From an uncultured Bacteroidia bacterium (GTDB lineage Bacteria; Bacteroidota; Bacteroidia; Bacteroidales; UBA932), in the NCBI GenBank assembly GCA_902779765.1, contig CACZCQ010000020.1, positions 1 through 33,122 on the forward strand: a DNA stretch of 33,122 nucleotides, read 5' to 3'. Shown in pieces: positions 8,502 to 16,237 of the stretch (positions are counted from its first letter, which is position 1; every line of letters starts with the position of its first letter). Below the pieces are notes generated by a model that saw only the letters and a program-made list of their open reading frames with translations, had not been told where the DNA came from and ran no database searches. A program made the position numbers and the translations under genes.

Positions 8502-9675
8502 TCAGTCAATGTCTTCAACAGGAGCAGAGGGTCCGCCGGAGCCTTCCTGCATAAGGTAGCGGCGCATGAACTCGTTCAAGTCGCCGTCCAGGACGCCCTG
8601 GGTGTCCGCGGTCTTGAAACCGGTCCGCAGGTCGTTAACCATCTTGTAAGGATGGAGGACATAGGAACGGATCTGGGAACCCCATTCTATCCTCTTCTTC
8701 TGCCCTTCAAGCTTGTCCCTCTCCTCCTGCCTCTTCTTCATGGCAAGGTCATAGAGCCTTGAACGGAGGAGAAGCAAGGCCTTGGCCCTGTTCTTGGGCT
8801 GGTCGCGGGTCTCGGTGTTCTCAATCAGGATCTCTTCCTCCTTGCCGGTGTCAGGATCCTGGTACATGTAACGGAGACGGACTCCGGACTCCACCTTGTT
8901 GACATTCTGCCCGCCGTGGCCTCCTGCCCTGAAAGTATCCCATGAAAGGCGGGACGGATCCACGTTCACCTCGATCGTATCGTCGACCAGAGGATAGACG
9001 AACACGGAAGAGAAAGTGGTCTGGCGCTTGCCCTGGGCGTTGAACGGAGAGATGCGGACGAGACGGTGTACACCGTTCTCGGCCTTCAGGTAGCCGTAGG
9101 CATAATCCCCGTCAAACTCTATGGTGACGGATTTCACCCCGGCTTCATCCCCGTCCTGTATATCGGTTACGGCCGTCTTGTAGCCGTTCCTTTCTCCCCA
9201 GCGGAGATACATCCTCATCAGCATCGCGCTCCAGTCGTTGGCCTCCGTACCTCCGGCACCGGAGTTTATGGTCAGGATGGCCCCGAGGCTGTCGCCTTCC
9301 GAGCCGAGCATGTTCTTCATCTCAAGGGCCTCGATATCCTTGTCTGCCAGGGAATATGCCTCTTCAAGTTCGAGTACCTCAGGAGTGGACGCTGTCTCGT
9401 CCGGGCCGTCACCCAGGCTGTCCTTAGCGAACTCGTAAAGGACATCCACATCCTCGGTTTCGGTATAGGCCTTGTCAAAGCCTGAAACCCAGGATTTAAT
9501 TCCATTGAGATTCTTCATGAAGGCCTCTGCGGCCTTGGGGTCGTTCCAGAAATCGGGCGATTCGGTTTTCTTTTGGAGCGCTGCTACCTGTTCCCGTTTT
9601 CCGGGGATGTCAAAGACACCTCCCCAACGTCTCCAACCGCTGATGCAGAGCTTCTATGCTATCCTTTGATATCAT
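8502..9675 (-). CDS. prfB: Peptide chain release factor 2, expressed by programmed +1 frameshift
   Basis: Releases nascent chains at UGA and UAA. The gene is read in two frames. The zero frame starts at the ATG at 9675 (MISKDSIEALHQRLETLGR CL) and meets an in-frame TGA at 9612-9610. A +1 shift at CTT TGA C gives DIPGKREQVAALQ..., then the main frame down to 8502, about 390 residues in all. The main part has the SPF anticodon-like motif (RISPFNAQGK) and the GGQ catalytic motif (GGHGGQNVNKVE). The shift is the classical RF2 autoregulation: low RF2 favours frameshifting. An annotation starting at the internal ATG 9518 would lose the first ~52 residues. The gene lies 11 bp after the S41 protease stop, probably in one transcript. 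Confidence 0.95.
9609..9625 (-). other. Programmed +1 frameshift site of prfB
   Basis: Minus strand: GGGGAGG (9625-9619), TGT spacer, CTT (9615-9613), TGA (9612-9610), C (9609). The slippery CUU, the poor-context UGA-C stop and an SD-like stimulator ending 3 nt before CUU reproduce the arrangement known from E. coli prfB. Confidence 0.93.
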
Positions 9676-9686
9676 CGCTCTCCATT

Positions 9687-11225
9687 TTAATCGTTAACGA
9701 AAACTGACGGCAGATCGGTCTTGACCAGCATGCCCCTCGGCATACCGTGGTCGAGGAGGATCGTCTCCATGCCGCTAGAGGCACGGGTGGCAGGGGCGGT
9801 AGACTTGGGATAGAGCTTGCCCGCGGCGGTAAGGGCCGCCTTCAGCATCGTCTCGTTCTCGTCTCCGAGCTGGTATCCGTCCATAGGGTTGTCACGGGAG
9901 TCGATATTGACAGGTATTCCGTCAGGCTGGGCGGCATTGTGACCGTTCTTGTCTGCAAACTTGCTGACCATCACGTAGATCCCCCACTTGGTGATCTTCG
10001 AATAATCAACACCTGAATTCTTTCCGTAAAGATCCTCGGGCGACATCATCAGACCGGCGCAGTACTTGCCGTATGTCTGCTTTCCTACAAGGGTGATATC
10101 CATGTAGGGGCCAAGGCCTACGATGAGACCTTCGGAAGCAGAAGCCGAACCTCCGGTCACGATAGCATAGAGCTTGGTGATACCGGGATTGGCATCGGCA
10201 ATGTCCTGGCTGATATTCTGGGAGGCCATCTCGTGCTTTGTCGAGAAGTAGGTATTGGTATCATATCCCTGCTCCTTCCATGCGTTCGCCAGGATGGAAT
10301 TATAAACCTCGGTCTGGAACACATCCTTTGCGGCAACATTGGCCGGAGGAGCTATCAGGGATGCAAGCAGGCACTCGGTGAAGGTATATCCACCGCCGTT
10401 GTACCTGAGATCAAGGATCAGTTCCTTGATGCCATCGGCCTTGAACTGCCTGAACACGTCAGGCAGGGTATTGGAAGACTTCAGGTCGAATGAACTGTAG
10501 GCCAGGTAGCCGACCTTTTTGCCTTTGAGCTCGAAGGTCTTGGCGACCAGTACCGGGTCCTCCCATTCCTTGTCGGCAGTCATCGTCACATTCTTTTCGA
10601 TGGGGCCGAGATAACCGTCTGAAGTAAGATGCGAGATACCGAGAGTCACTTTCTCGGCGTTGAATGCATCATAGATATTCGAGGATGTGATATCCTTGCC
10701 GTCGATGGACATGATAATGTCGCCTCTCTTCAGACCGGCCTTGTGCGCGGGCTTGTCCTTGTTGACATAGCAGACAATCAGGAAATAGGTCCCTTCCTTA
10801 TTGGTGATACTTCCGGCTTGCAACTCGTATCCGAAGGAAAGGCCGAGTCCCTGGACAGAACTGGTCATGGCCTCCAGACTGTTGGTCATGCTCGTCCAAT
10901 GGTCGACTTCCTTGTTGTTCTGACGGTAACGGATCTTGTTTACCACGCTTATGGGGTTGAAACAAGTGTCGGGATTGAACCTTTTGAGGTCATTGGCTAT
11001 TTCGGAATTCCAGAGATAGTATGTACCAAGGAGGTTCTGGGCAAAAACGTCAGCCTGCCGGATCTCCTCCGAAGGTTTCTTCGCGGTTTCCTGGGGCGGT
11101 TGGGGCTGATTGGGTTGCTCATTCTGTCCGTTTTCAGGAGTAGGCTGGACCTCGACAGGACCGCATGCGGGCGATGCCATCATGACGGCTGCAAGTGCCA
11201 GATATAAAAAACGTCTTGCTTTCAT
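9687..11225 (-). CDS. S41-family (C-terminal processing type) peptidase lipoprotein with PDZ domain
   Basis: A 512-residue predicted serine protease. The start at 11225 gives a lipoprotein signal (MMASPAC, Cys21); the longer frame to 11258 has no signal at its N-terminus. A Gln/Pro-rich spacer follows the lipid anchor. A PDZ-like domain occupies roughly residues 125-210 (AGLKRGDIIMSIDGKDI). The S41 domain includes LILDLRYNGGGYTF, VTGGSASASEGLI with the probable nucleophile Ser360, and GKQTYGK with the general-base Lys387; this Ser/Lys spacing matches tail-specific proteases. It heads a leftward run with prfB. Bacteroidetes have many such lipoprotein S41 enzymes; the substrate is unknown. Confidence 0.9.
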   Translation of the reverse strand: MKARRFLYLALAAVMMASPACGPVEVQPTPENGQNEQPNQPQPPQETAKKPSEEIRQADVFAQNLLGTYYLWNSEIANDLKRFNPDTCFNPISVVNKIRYRQNNKEVDHWTSMTNSLEAMTSSVQGLGLSFGYELQAGSITNKEGTYFLIVCYVNKDKPAHKAGLKRGDIIMSIDGKDITSSNIYDAFNAEKVTLGISHLTSDGYLGPIEKNVTMTADKEWEDPVLVAKTFELKGKKVGYLAYSSFDLKSSNTLPDVFRQFKADGIKELILDLRYNGGGYTFTECLLASLIAPPANVAAKDVFQTEVYNSILANAWKEQGYDTNTYFSTKHEMASQNISQDIADANPGITKLYAIVTGGSASASEGLIVGLGPYMDITLVGKQTYGKYCAGLMMSPEDLYGKNSGVDYSKITKWGIYVMVSKFADKNGHNAAQPDGIPVNIDSRDNPMDGYQLGDENETMLKAALTAAGKLYPKSTAPATRASSGMETILLDHGMPRGMLVKTDLPSVFVND

Positions 11226-11246
11226 TTCAATCAATTGTGTATCGTG

Positions 11247-11254
11247 CAAATTTA
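11247..11254 (-). promoter_or_regulatory. Candidate -7 box for the S41 protease gene
   Basis: TAAATTTG on the minus strand matches TAnnTTTG, 21 nt before the start codon. No good -33 element was seen. It lies in the 62-bp divergent gap shared with murI. Confidence 0.4.
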
Positions 11255-11275
11255 ACAATTATTCGGGAATATGAG

Positions 11276-11283
11276 TATATTTG
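11276..11283 (+). promoter_or_regulatory. -7 box of murI, placed for a leaderless transcript
   Basis: TATATTTG matches TAnnTTTG. Only 4 nt separate its final G from the murI ATG at 11288, so a start site at the usual distance would fall on or next to the start codon. Confidence 0.5.
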
Positions 11284-11287
11284 TGGT

Positions 11288-12046
11288 ATGATCGGCATCT
11301 TCGACTCCGGTTCAGGCGGATTGTCCGTATTGCGGGAGATAATAAAGCTCCTCCCGCGGGAGAGATATGTCTATTATGCCGACAACGCTTTCTGCCCGTA
11401 CGGGGAAAAATCCCCTGAATTCATAAGGGAGCGCGGAAGGGTCATCACCGACATCCTTCTCGGCAAGGGCGCAGACATTATCGTCGTCGCTTGCAACACC
11501 GCCACAGCCGCAGCCATATCCACTCTGCGAAAAGAATACCAAAACAAATTCATAGGCATGGAGCCCGCCGTAAAGCCGGCGGCTCTCAGTTCCGAGAGCG
11601 GAGTGATCGGGGTCCTTGCCACGGCAGGAACCCTGAAAGGCTCCAAGTATCTTACCACCAAAGGCCTGTACGAAGATAACGTAAAGATCGTGGAACACAT
11701 AGGGAAAGGATTCGTCGAGCTGGTGGAGGCCGGTCTCCTGGATGGTCCTGAAACCGAGGCGACCGTTCGAAGGAGCCTCCGGCCCTTGCTCAAGGCAGGA
11801 GCGGACAGGATCGTACTCGGCTGCACCCACTACCCTTTCCTGAAGGAAGTGATCAGCAGGATCTCCGGTCCTGATGTGCAGGTCATAGATCCGGCCCCAG
11901 CTGTGGCCAGGCATCTGCTCGACGTAATGACAGAAGACGGTCTCATCCGCGAAGACGGGTCCGAACCGTTCCCGGATGTCGAATTGCTCGCTTCGGGAGA
12001 CGTCTCCTCCGCCAGGAAGATATTCGAAACATTCATAGCAGGATAA
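11288..12046 (+). CDS. murI: Glutamate racemase
   Basis: Makes D-glutamate from L-glutamate for peptidoglycan in the cytoplasm. The 252-residue protein starts MIGIFDSGSGGLSVLREI, the universal N-terminal motif of MurI, which fixes the start at 11288 and excludes the longer frame to 11195. The two catalytic cysteines are in VVACNTATA (Cys69) and LGCTHYPFL (Cys179). Other family blocks (YYADNAFCPYGEKS, GVLATAGTLKG) are intact. pncB follows 11 bp downstream, giving a likely two-gene operon. The promoter box lies immediately before the ATG. Confidence 0.97.
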   Translation: MIGIFDSGSGGLSVLREIIKLLPRERYVYYADNAFCPYGEKSPEFIRERGRVITDILLGKGADIIVVACNTATAAAISTLRKEYQNKFIGMEPAVKPAALSSESGVIGVLATAGTLKGSKYLTTKGLYEDNVKIVEHIGKGFVELVEAGLLDGPETEATVRRSLRPLLKAGADRIVLGCTHYPFLKEVISRISGPDVQVIDPAPAVARHLLDVMTEDGLIREDGSEPFPDVELLASGDVSSARKIFETFIAG

Positions 12047-12057
12047 TAATACACGAT

Positions 12058-13545
12058 ATGCTCAATTACTCGTATTGCTCGGACAAGTACCAGTACACCA
12101 TGGGAAAGTCTTTTTTTGAAACCGGAAGGAAAGACGAAATCGCGGTTTTCAACATGTTCTACAGGGTCGCCCCCGAAAACAACAACTGGGCGGTATGCAG
12201 CGGCACCGAAGAGGTGATCGAATGCGTCCTCAACCTGGGCAAGGCAGATCCTGATTTCTTCGAGAGGTTCCTCCCCGGAGAAGGTTATGCGGAGTTCCGC
12301 AAGTACCTGTCAACCATGAAATTCACCGGGAACGTATATGCAATGCGCGAGGGCGAGATCGTATTCCCCAACCAGCCCATCATAACGGTTGAAGCGCCCC
12401 TCATCGAGGCACAGGTCCTGGAAACCCCGATGCTCTGCATAATGAACCACCAGATGGCCGTCGCCACCAAGGCCTCCAGGGTCTGCAGGGCGACAAACCG
12501 TCCGGTCAGCGAATTTGGATCCAGGAGGGCTCACGGTCCCTGGGCCGCAACCTATGGTGCCAAGGCTGCTATCATCGCCGGCTGTGCAAGTACGTCGAAC
12601 GTCCTGACCGGAGTGATGAACGGAGTCCCTTCGACCGGAACCATGGCACACAGCTTCGTCACCTCCTATGGCAGTTCCGTGGAGGGTGAGCACAGGGCTT
12701 TCGTGGATTACTGCAAGACCCACATGGGAGAGAACCTGATCCTCCTGATCGACACTTACGACACTTTGAAGTGCGGTGTCCTGAATGCGATACGTTCCTT
12801 CAGGGAATGCGGCATCGATGACGACTACGCCCCCGGATACGGGATACGTCTCGACAGTGGTGACCTCGCCTACCTTTCCCAGAAAGTCCGCAAGGCTCTC
12901 GACGCCCACGGAATGAAGAAGTGCAAGATATTCGCAACCAATTCCCTGGACGAATACCTGATCTCCGACCTTGAGAAGCAGGGAGCCTGCATCGACTCAT
13001 ACGGAGTCGGTGACGCAATCGCCACCAGCAAGGCCGCCCCTTGCTTCGGCAATGTCTACAAGCTGGTCCAGATCGACGGCGAGCCGGTGCTCAAGCGTTC
13101 AGAAGACACCATCAAACTGATCAATCCCGGTTTCCAGATCACATACAGGATCATCAAGACCGATCCCGACAACGGAGAGATATACAAAGCCGACGTGACC
13201 TGCCTGCGCGGGGATTCGATTGCGAGGAAGATCGAGGCGGGTGAAGAATTCACGATATTCGCAGAGGCCGACAGGTTCAAGCACAAGACGTTCGAGGCTG
13301 GATCATATACCTGGAGAACCCTTCAGCTTCAGGTCGTAAAGGATGGTAAGGACTGCTCGGAGAAGCATACGCTGATGGAGAAGAAGGCCTTCTTCAATGA
13401 TACCCTGGCTCACTTCAGCCCTTCGGAAAGGCGTCTCATCAACCCGCATTACTACAAGGTCGACATTTCCGAGGACCTCTACGACAAGAAGATATCGATG
13501 CTCGAGCGGATCAATCAGGAGATCGCCGCTTTCCGCATCGATTAG
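12058..13545 (+). CDS. pncB: Nicotinate phosphoribosyltransferase
   Basis: Joins nicotinate to PRPP to give nicotinate mononucleotide in NAD salvage. The 495-residue length and motifs fit the long bacterial type: NYSYCSDKYQYTMGKSFFE at the N-terminus, FGSRRAHGPWAATYGAKAA, GTMAHSFVTSYG (containing the His that is phosphorylated in the family), LIDTYDTLKCGV, GIRLDSGDLAYLS and FATNSLDEYLI. It lies 11 bp after murI. The PRPP synthase prs is in the same window in another transcription unit. The stop is followed within 12 bp by the first palindromic element of the convergent gap. Confidence 0.95.
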   Translation: MLNYSYCSDKYQYTMGKSFFETGRKDEIAVFNMFYRVAPENNNWAVCSGTEEVIECVLNLGKADPDFFERFLPGEGYAEFRKYLSTMKFTGNVYAMREGEIVFPNQPIITVEAPLIEAQVLETPMLCIMNHQMAVATKASRVCRATNRPVSEFGSRRAHGPWAATYGAKAAIIAGCASTSNVLTGVMNGVPSTGTMAHSFVTSYGSSVEGEHRAFVDYCKTHMGENLILLIDTYDTLKCGVLNAIRSFRECGIDDDYAPGYGIRLDSGDLAYLSQKVRKALDAHGMKKCKIFATNSLDEYLISDLEKQGACIDSYGVGDAIATSKAAPCFGNVYKLVQIDGEPVLKRSEDTIKLINPGFQITYRIIKTDPDNGEIYKADVTCLRGDSIARKIEAGEEFTIFAEADRFKHKTFEAGSYTWRTLQLQVVKDGKDCSEKHTLMEKKAFFNDTLAHFSPSERRLINPHYYKVDISEDLYDKKISMLERINQEIAAFRID

Positions 13546-13557
13546 CCTTCGTAGCTC

Positions 13558-13689
13558 TTGTTCCAACCCTGCTATACCGAAACCCTTCGGGCATAAATGC
13601 CCTCGTCCCACCACCGGACAAGCCGGCGGTCCCCCCGTTCACGTGGCCACGGGCGGCCACGGGTTTCTTGCATAGCAGGATTGGAACAA
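13558..13689. repeat. Palindromic, multi-hairpin element A (repeat or structured RNA)
   Basis: A 132-bp unit closed by 18-bp inverted arms, 13558-13575 and 13672-13689, with one mismatch that becomes a G.U pair in RNA. A second stem follows inside (GAAACCC 13579-13585 with GGGTTTC 13661-13667). That stem encloses three local hairpins: GGGCA/TGCCC (13589-13602), ACC-CCGG/CCGG-GGT (13610-13630) and GTGGCC/GGCCAC (13643-13660). The predicted fold is a cloverleaf-like four-way junction. Open frames here are short and unconvincing. It could be a non-autonomous palindromic repeat (MITE/REP type) or a structured RNA; the sequence alone cannot decide. Confidence 0.6.
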
Positions 13690-13697
13690 CGGCAACT

Positions 13698-13859
13698 GTG
13701 TACCATTAGACCTCCGGGGGCTTGGCCCCCCTCGGCCAAGGGAAGAGGGATGGGGCCCACTGAATACGAGTTATTGCGGCAGCAATGACGAAGTAGGCAG
13801 TGGGAGGGTACGAAGTGGAGCGAAGCGGAACGGAGCCCCCCGGAGGTCCAAAGGTACAC
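13698..13859. repeat. Palindromic, multi-hairpin element B (repeat or structured RNA)
   Basis: A 162-bp unit 8 bp after element A. Outer arms GTGTACC (13698-13704) and GGTACAC (13853-13859) are followed, after a small internal loop, by a 14-bp GC-rich stem, 13709-13722 with 13834-13848, having one bulged C. Inside are a hairpin TTGGCC/GGCCAA (13722-13739) and a long arm CCCACTG/CAGTGGG (13756-13762/13798-13804) that carries an ATTGC/GCAAT hairpin at 13773-13786. A purine-rich stretch at 13811-13833 is not clearly paired. No convincing gene is inside. Same interpretation as element A, but sequence and stem layout differ, so it is a separate unit. Confidence 0.6.
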
Positions 13860-13901
13860 GGGAGGATGCTGCTAGAATCTATATTCCTGGTACCTGGTAT
13901 T

Positions 13902-14807
13902 CTAAAGGATAGCGACGAGGCGCTCGAGCCAGTAGGCGTCGATGCGGTCGAAGGTGGAGAGTTCGGTGCTGTCGATGTCCAGGACTCCGGTGACTTCACC
14001 GGAACCGGAATGCATGGGAACGACTATCTCTGAACGGGAAAGCGACGAACATGCTATGTGCCCCGGGAATTCCTCCACGTCCGGAACGACTATCGTACGG
14101 TCCTCCTTCCATGCAGTACCGCATACTCCCTTCCCGAAACCTATACGCATGCATGCTACAGGGCCCTGGAAAGGCCCAAGGACAAGCTGTGAGTCCTTGA
14201 CCAGATAGAAACCCGTCCAGAAGAAACCCATCTTCTCTTTCAGGAGAGCCGCCGTGTTCGAGAGCCTTGCTACTACGTCCGTCTCATCCAGGAGCAACGC
14301 CTTGAGGTCCCGGACCAACCGGGGATATCGGAATATCTTCAGGGGCAGGTGGCAATACCCGTCGGGATTCTTGACCAGGTAATCCTGATGCCTTGCGTCT
14401 GCGGCATAGAAATTCCGGAGAGGTTCGAGTTCCACCGCCAGCGGTCCTCCAAACTCCGCCTGGACCTCGTCGAAAACTGTCCGGATTGTCTCCAGCTCGC
14501 CCGGATCGGTATAATAAACACCTGTACGATAGCGGGTTCCGCAGTCTTCTCCCTGCTTGTTCACGCTCAGCGGGTCGATCGCCACGAAATAATCCCGTAC
14601 CAGTTCCGCCAGTGAAATCACCGACGGGTCGTAGACCACTTTGACGGTCTCGGCGTATCCGGTCGTATCGGTGTAGACCTGCTCATAGGTCGGTGAAGGA
14701 GTGTCTCCGTTGGCGAAACCCACCTCGGTATCGACCACACCCTCGATGTTGCTGAAATAGTGCTCTGCTCCCCAGAAGCAGCCGCCGGCAAGGTAGACCT
14801 CTTTCAT
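13902..14807 (-). CDS. msrA: MsrA - free methionine-(R)-sulfoxide reductase (GAF) fusion
   Basis: A 301-residue fusion of two repair enzymes. Residues 1-~160 are peptide methionine-(S)-sulfoxide reductase A, with catalytic Cys10 in GGCFWGAEHYF and the motifs GYAETVKVVYDP and RYRTGVYY. Residues ~165-301 are a GAF-fold free methionine-(R)-sulfoxide reductase (fRMsr/MsrC type): MGFFWTGFYLV, LVLGPFQGPVACMRI, GVCGTA, GHIACSS and GVLDIDST. The three fRMsr cysteines are Cys219, Cys229 and Cys253, with the same 10- and 24-residue spacing as Cys84/94/118 of E. coli fRMsr. The frame is uninterrupted. The start overlaps the xseB stop by 4 bp (ATGA), so the gene ends the xseA-xseB operon. Confidence 0.9.
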   Translation of the reverse strand: MKEVYLAGGCFWGAEHYFSNIEGVVDTEVGFANGDTPSPTYEQVYTDTTGYAETVKVVYDPSVISLAELVRDYFVAIDPLSVNKQGEDCGTRYRTGVYYTDPGELETIRTVFDEVQAEFGGPLAVELEPLRNFYAADARHQDYLVKNPDGYCHLPLKIFRYPRLVRDLKALLLDETDVVARLSNTAALLKEKMGFFWTGFYLVKDSQLVLGPFQGPVACMRIGFGKGVCGTAWKEDRTIVVPDVEEFPGHIACSSLSRSEIVVPMHSGSGEVTGVLDIDSTELSTFDRIDAYWLERLVAIL

Positions 14808-14992
14808 TTCCCTTCCTCCTTGTCAATTGATTCACGGACTGAGCGCAGGTAGTTCCTGCACTGCTCTATCAAGGTCTTCGACCTTCCGACAAGTGATCCT
14901 ATGTCGTCAAGGCTTGTCGCCGGGTCCTCGACCTTGGCTGCGATGTCCTCGAGTTCGGCCATCGCCTTGGCGTAATCGAACTTTTCTTCCAT
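14804..14992 (-). CDS. xseB: Exodeoxyribonuclease VII small subunit
   Basis: A 62-residue helical protein that binds the large subunit to form exonuclease VII, which degrades single-stranded DNA. The start at 14992 gives MEEKFDYAKAMAELEDIAAKVE, the typical XseB opening with the conserved YxxAxxELExI..lE pattern; the longer frame to 15130 merely overlaps xseA. A second helix around SLVGRSKTLIEQCRNYL completes the usual helical hairpin. It begins 1 bp after the xseA stop and overlaps msrA by 4 bp, so the three genes are translationally coupled. Confidence 0.9.
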   Translation of the reverse strand: MEEKFDYAKAMAELEDIAAKVEDPATSLDDIGSLVGRSKTLIEQCRNYLRSVRESIDKEEGK

Positions 14993-14993
14993 A

Positions 14994-16184
14994 TCAATTA
15001 TCTTTTGAATCAACCTCAGTGACGTCTCCCTTGACGGTACCGTCAGCAAACATAACCTGTATCCTGTCTCCGACCCGTACTCCCGAGGCGGAGCCCAGCT
15101 TGACTCCCCTTCCGTCCAGGGCCAGGACATAACCCTTCTCCAGTATATTCCGTGGATCCGCCGAAGCTATCTTTGTCTCCAATAGTTCTACCCTGTGGAT
15201 GGCATCGGAGACACGGGTTTCCGCTGCGTGCCCTATACCCTTCCAGATAAGGTCAAGCCTGGAGAACAATGCCGAAAACCTCGAGGAAAACGCAAGCCGC
15301 AGCCTTGTCTCCACGGACGATATCCTCTGGTCCTCAGCCATGAAACAATCCAGGAAGAGATCGGCCAGGGCGGTAGGTGTCTTGACGAAGGTATTGGCCA
15401 CCATATCCGCCACGTGGTAGTCCTTGTCATGCCCGATGGCAGTGAACACGGGAACCGGACAGCGGGCTATGGCTGCAGCCAGGAAATAGTCGTCGAAACA
15501 CGCCAGGTCCAGGTCAGAACCGCCTCCCCTCATGATCAGGACGGCATCGAAGTCCTGTGCGGAAGATTCTATCTGCTCCAGTGCGATGACCATGGAATCC
15601 GCAGCCTGCTCCCCTTGCATCAGAGCCTCGAAGAACCGGACATCGAAGACATATCCATATTCATTGCCCTGCAGGTGATGGAGGAAATCGCCGAGTCCGG
15701 CTGCTCCCGGAGCGGAAATGACGGCAAGTGAATATGGCAGCGAAGGCAGGGAAAGCTCCTTCTGCAGGTCCATCAGGCCTTCTTCCTCCAGCCTTGCGAT
15801 GGTGAGACGTTTCTGCTTCTCTGCCGCGCCAAGGGTGAATTCAGGGTCGACTTCATCTATGTTGAGCGACAGTCCGTAGACCGGATGGTAGTTGACCTGT
15901 GCCCTGACGAGGACCTCCATCCCTACATCCAGTGACGAACCGGTCACGCTCTTGAAATACTGGTCGACCATGTTCCAGACAGAAGCCCAGATGGTGCCGC
16001 GGACCTTGGCCACGACTACTCCGTTTTCCGTCTGCGAGAGGTCCAGGTAGCAATGTCCGTTCTGCTTCCTGCTCATCCCGCTGACCTCCGCCTTCACCCA
16101 TACCCTGCCGGGGAAAACATCCTCGACACAGGTCTTCAGAAGGTCGGCCAATTCGGCCAGTTCGATGTATTCCTTTTCCATCAT
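14994..16184 (-). CDS. xseA: Exodeoxyribonuclease VII large subunit
   Basis: Catalytic subunit of exonuclease VII. The 396-residue protein has an N-terminal OB-fold (~8-100: VWVKAEVSGMSRKQNGHCYLDLSQ), then the nuclease domain with LAVISAPGAAGLGDFLHHL, VLIMRGGGSDLDLACFDD and FTAIGHDKDYHVADMVANTFVKTPTALADL, all conserved in XseA. Length is somewhat below the ~450 of E. coli, with a short C-terminal coiled region. Two consecutive ATG codons (16184 and 16181) follow a TTG at 16187; 16184 is chosen. A TAATTTTG box at 16213-16206 is a plausible minus-strand promoter in the gap shared with engB. xseB follows directly. Confidence 0.94.
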   Translation of the reverse strand: MMEKEYIELAELADLLKTCVEDVFPGRVWVKAEVSGMSRKQNGHCYLDLSQTENGVVVAKVRGTIWASVWNMVDQYFKSVTGSSLDVGMEVLVRAQVNYHPVYGLSLNIDEVDPEFTLGAAEKQKRLTIARLEEEGLMDLQKELSLPSLPYSLAVISAPGAAGLGDFLHHLQGNEYGYVFDVRFFEALMQGEQAADSMVIALEQIESSAQDFDAVLIMRGGGSDLDLACFDDYFLAAAIARCPVPVFTAIGHDKDYHVADMVANTFVKTPTALADLFLDCFMAEDQRISSVETRLRLAFSSRFSALFSRLDLIWKGIGHAAETRVSDAIHRVELLETKIASADPRNILEKGYVLALDGRGVKLGSASGVRVGDRIQVMFADGTVKGDVTEVDSKDN

Positions 16185-16205
16185 CAATCTACCGGAACTC
16201 TCTTA

Positions 16206-16213
16206 CAAAATTA
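16206..16213 (-). promoter_or_regulatory. Candidate -7 box for xseA-xseB-msrA
   Basis: TAATTTTG on the minus strand fits TAnnTTTG, 21 nt above the xseA ATG at 16184. No -33 element is obvious. The same octamer also lies upstream of the ATPase gene at 32351-32358, in each case 20 bp from a divergent TATCTTTG box. Confidence 0.4.
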
Positions 16214-16225
16214 ACAAAATTCCAC

Positions 16226-16233
16226 TATCTTTG
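16226..16233 (+). promoter_or_regulatory. -7 box of engB, placed for a leaderless transcript
   Basis: TATCTTTG is a perfect TAnnTTTG box with only 4 nt between its final G and the engB ATG at 16238, as at murI. The stretch ACAAAATTAA-N11-TATCTTTGCA is shared with the rpsU promoter. Confidence 0.55.
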
Positions 16234-16237
16234 CATT

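Noticed and set aside
8502-9518. prfB as a 5'-truncated or frameshifted pseudogene
   Set aside because: The interruption is the exact CTT-TGA-C recoding site with SD-like stimulator, and both frames encode the expected RF2 N-terminus.
13572-13859. 95-codon minus-strand frame across the palindromic elements
   Set aside because: Follows the inverted repeats rather than codon structure, is rich in Arg/Trp/Cys and spans both elements; best seen as a chance frame in a structured region.
13870-13904. Hairpin TAGAAT/ATTCTA at the msrA stop as terminator
   Set aside because: Only 6 bp with a 20-nt loop and no T-run.
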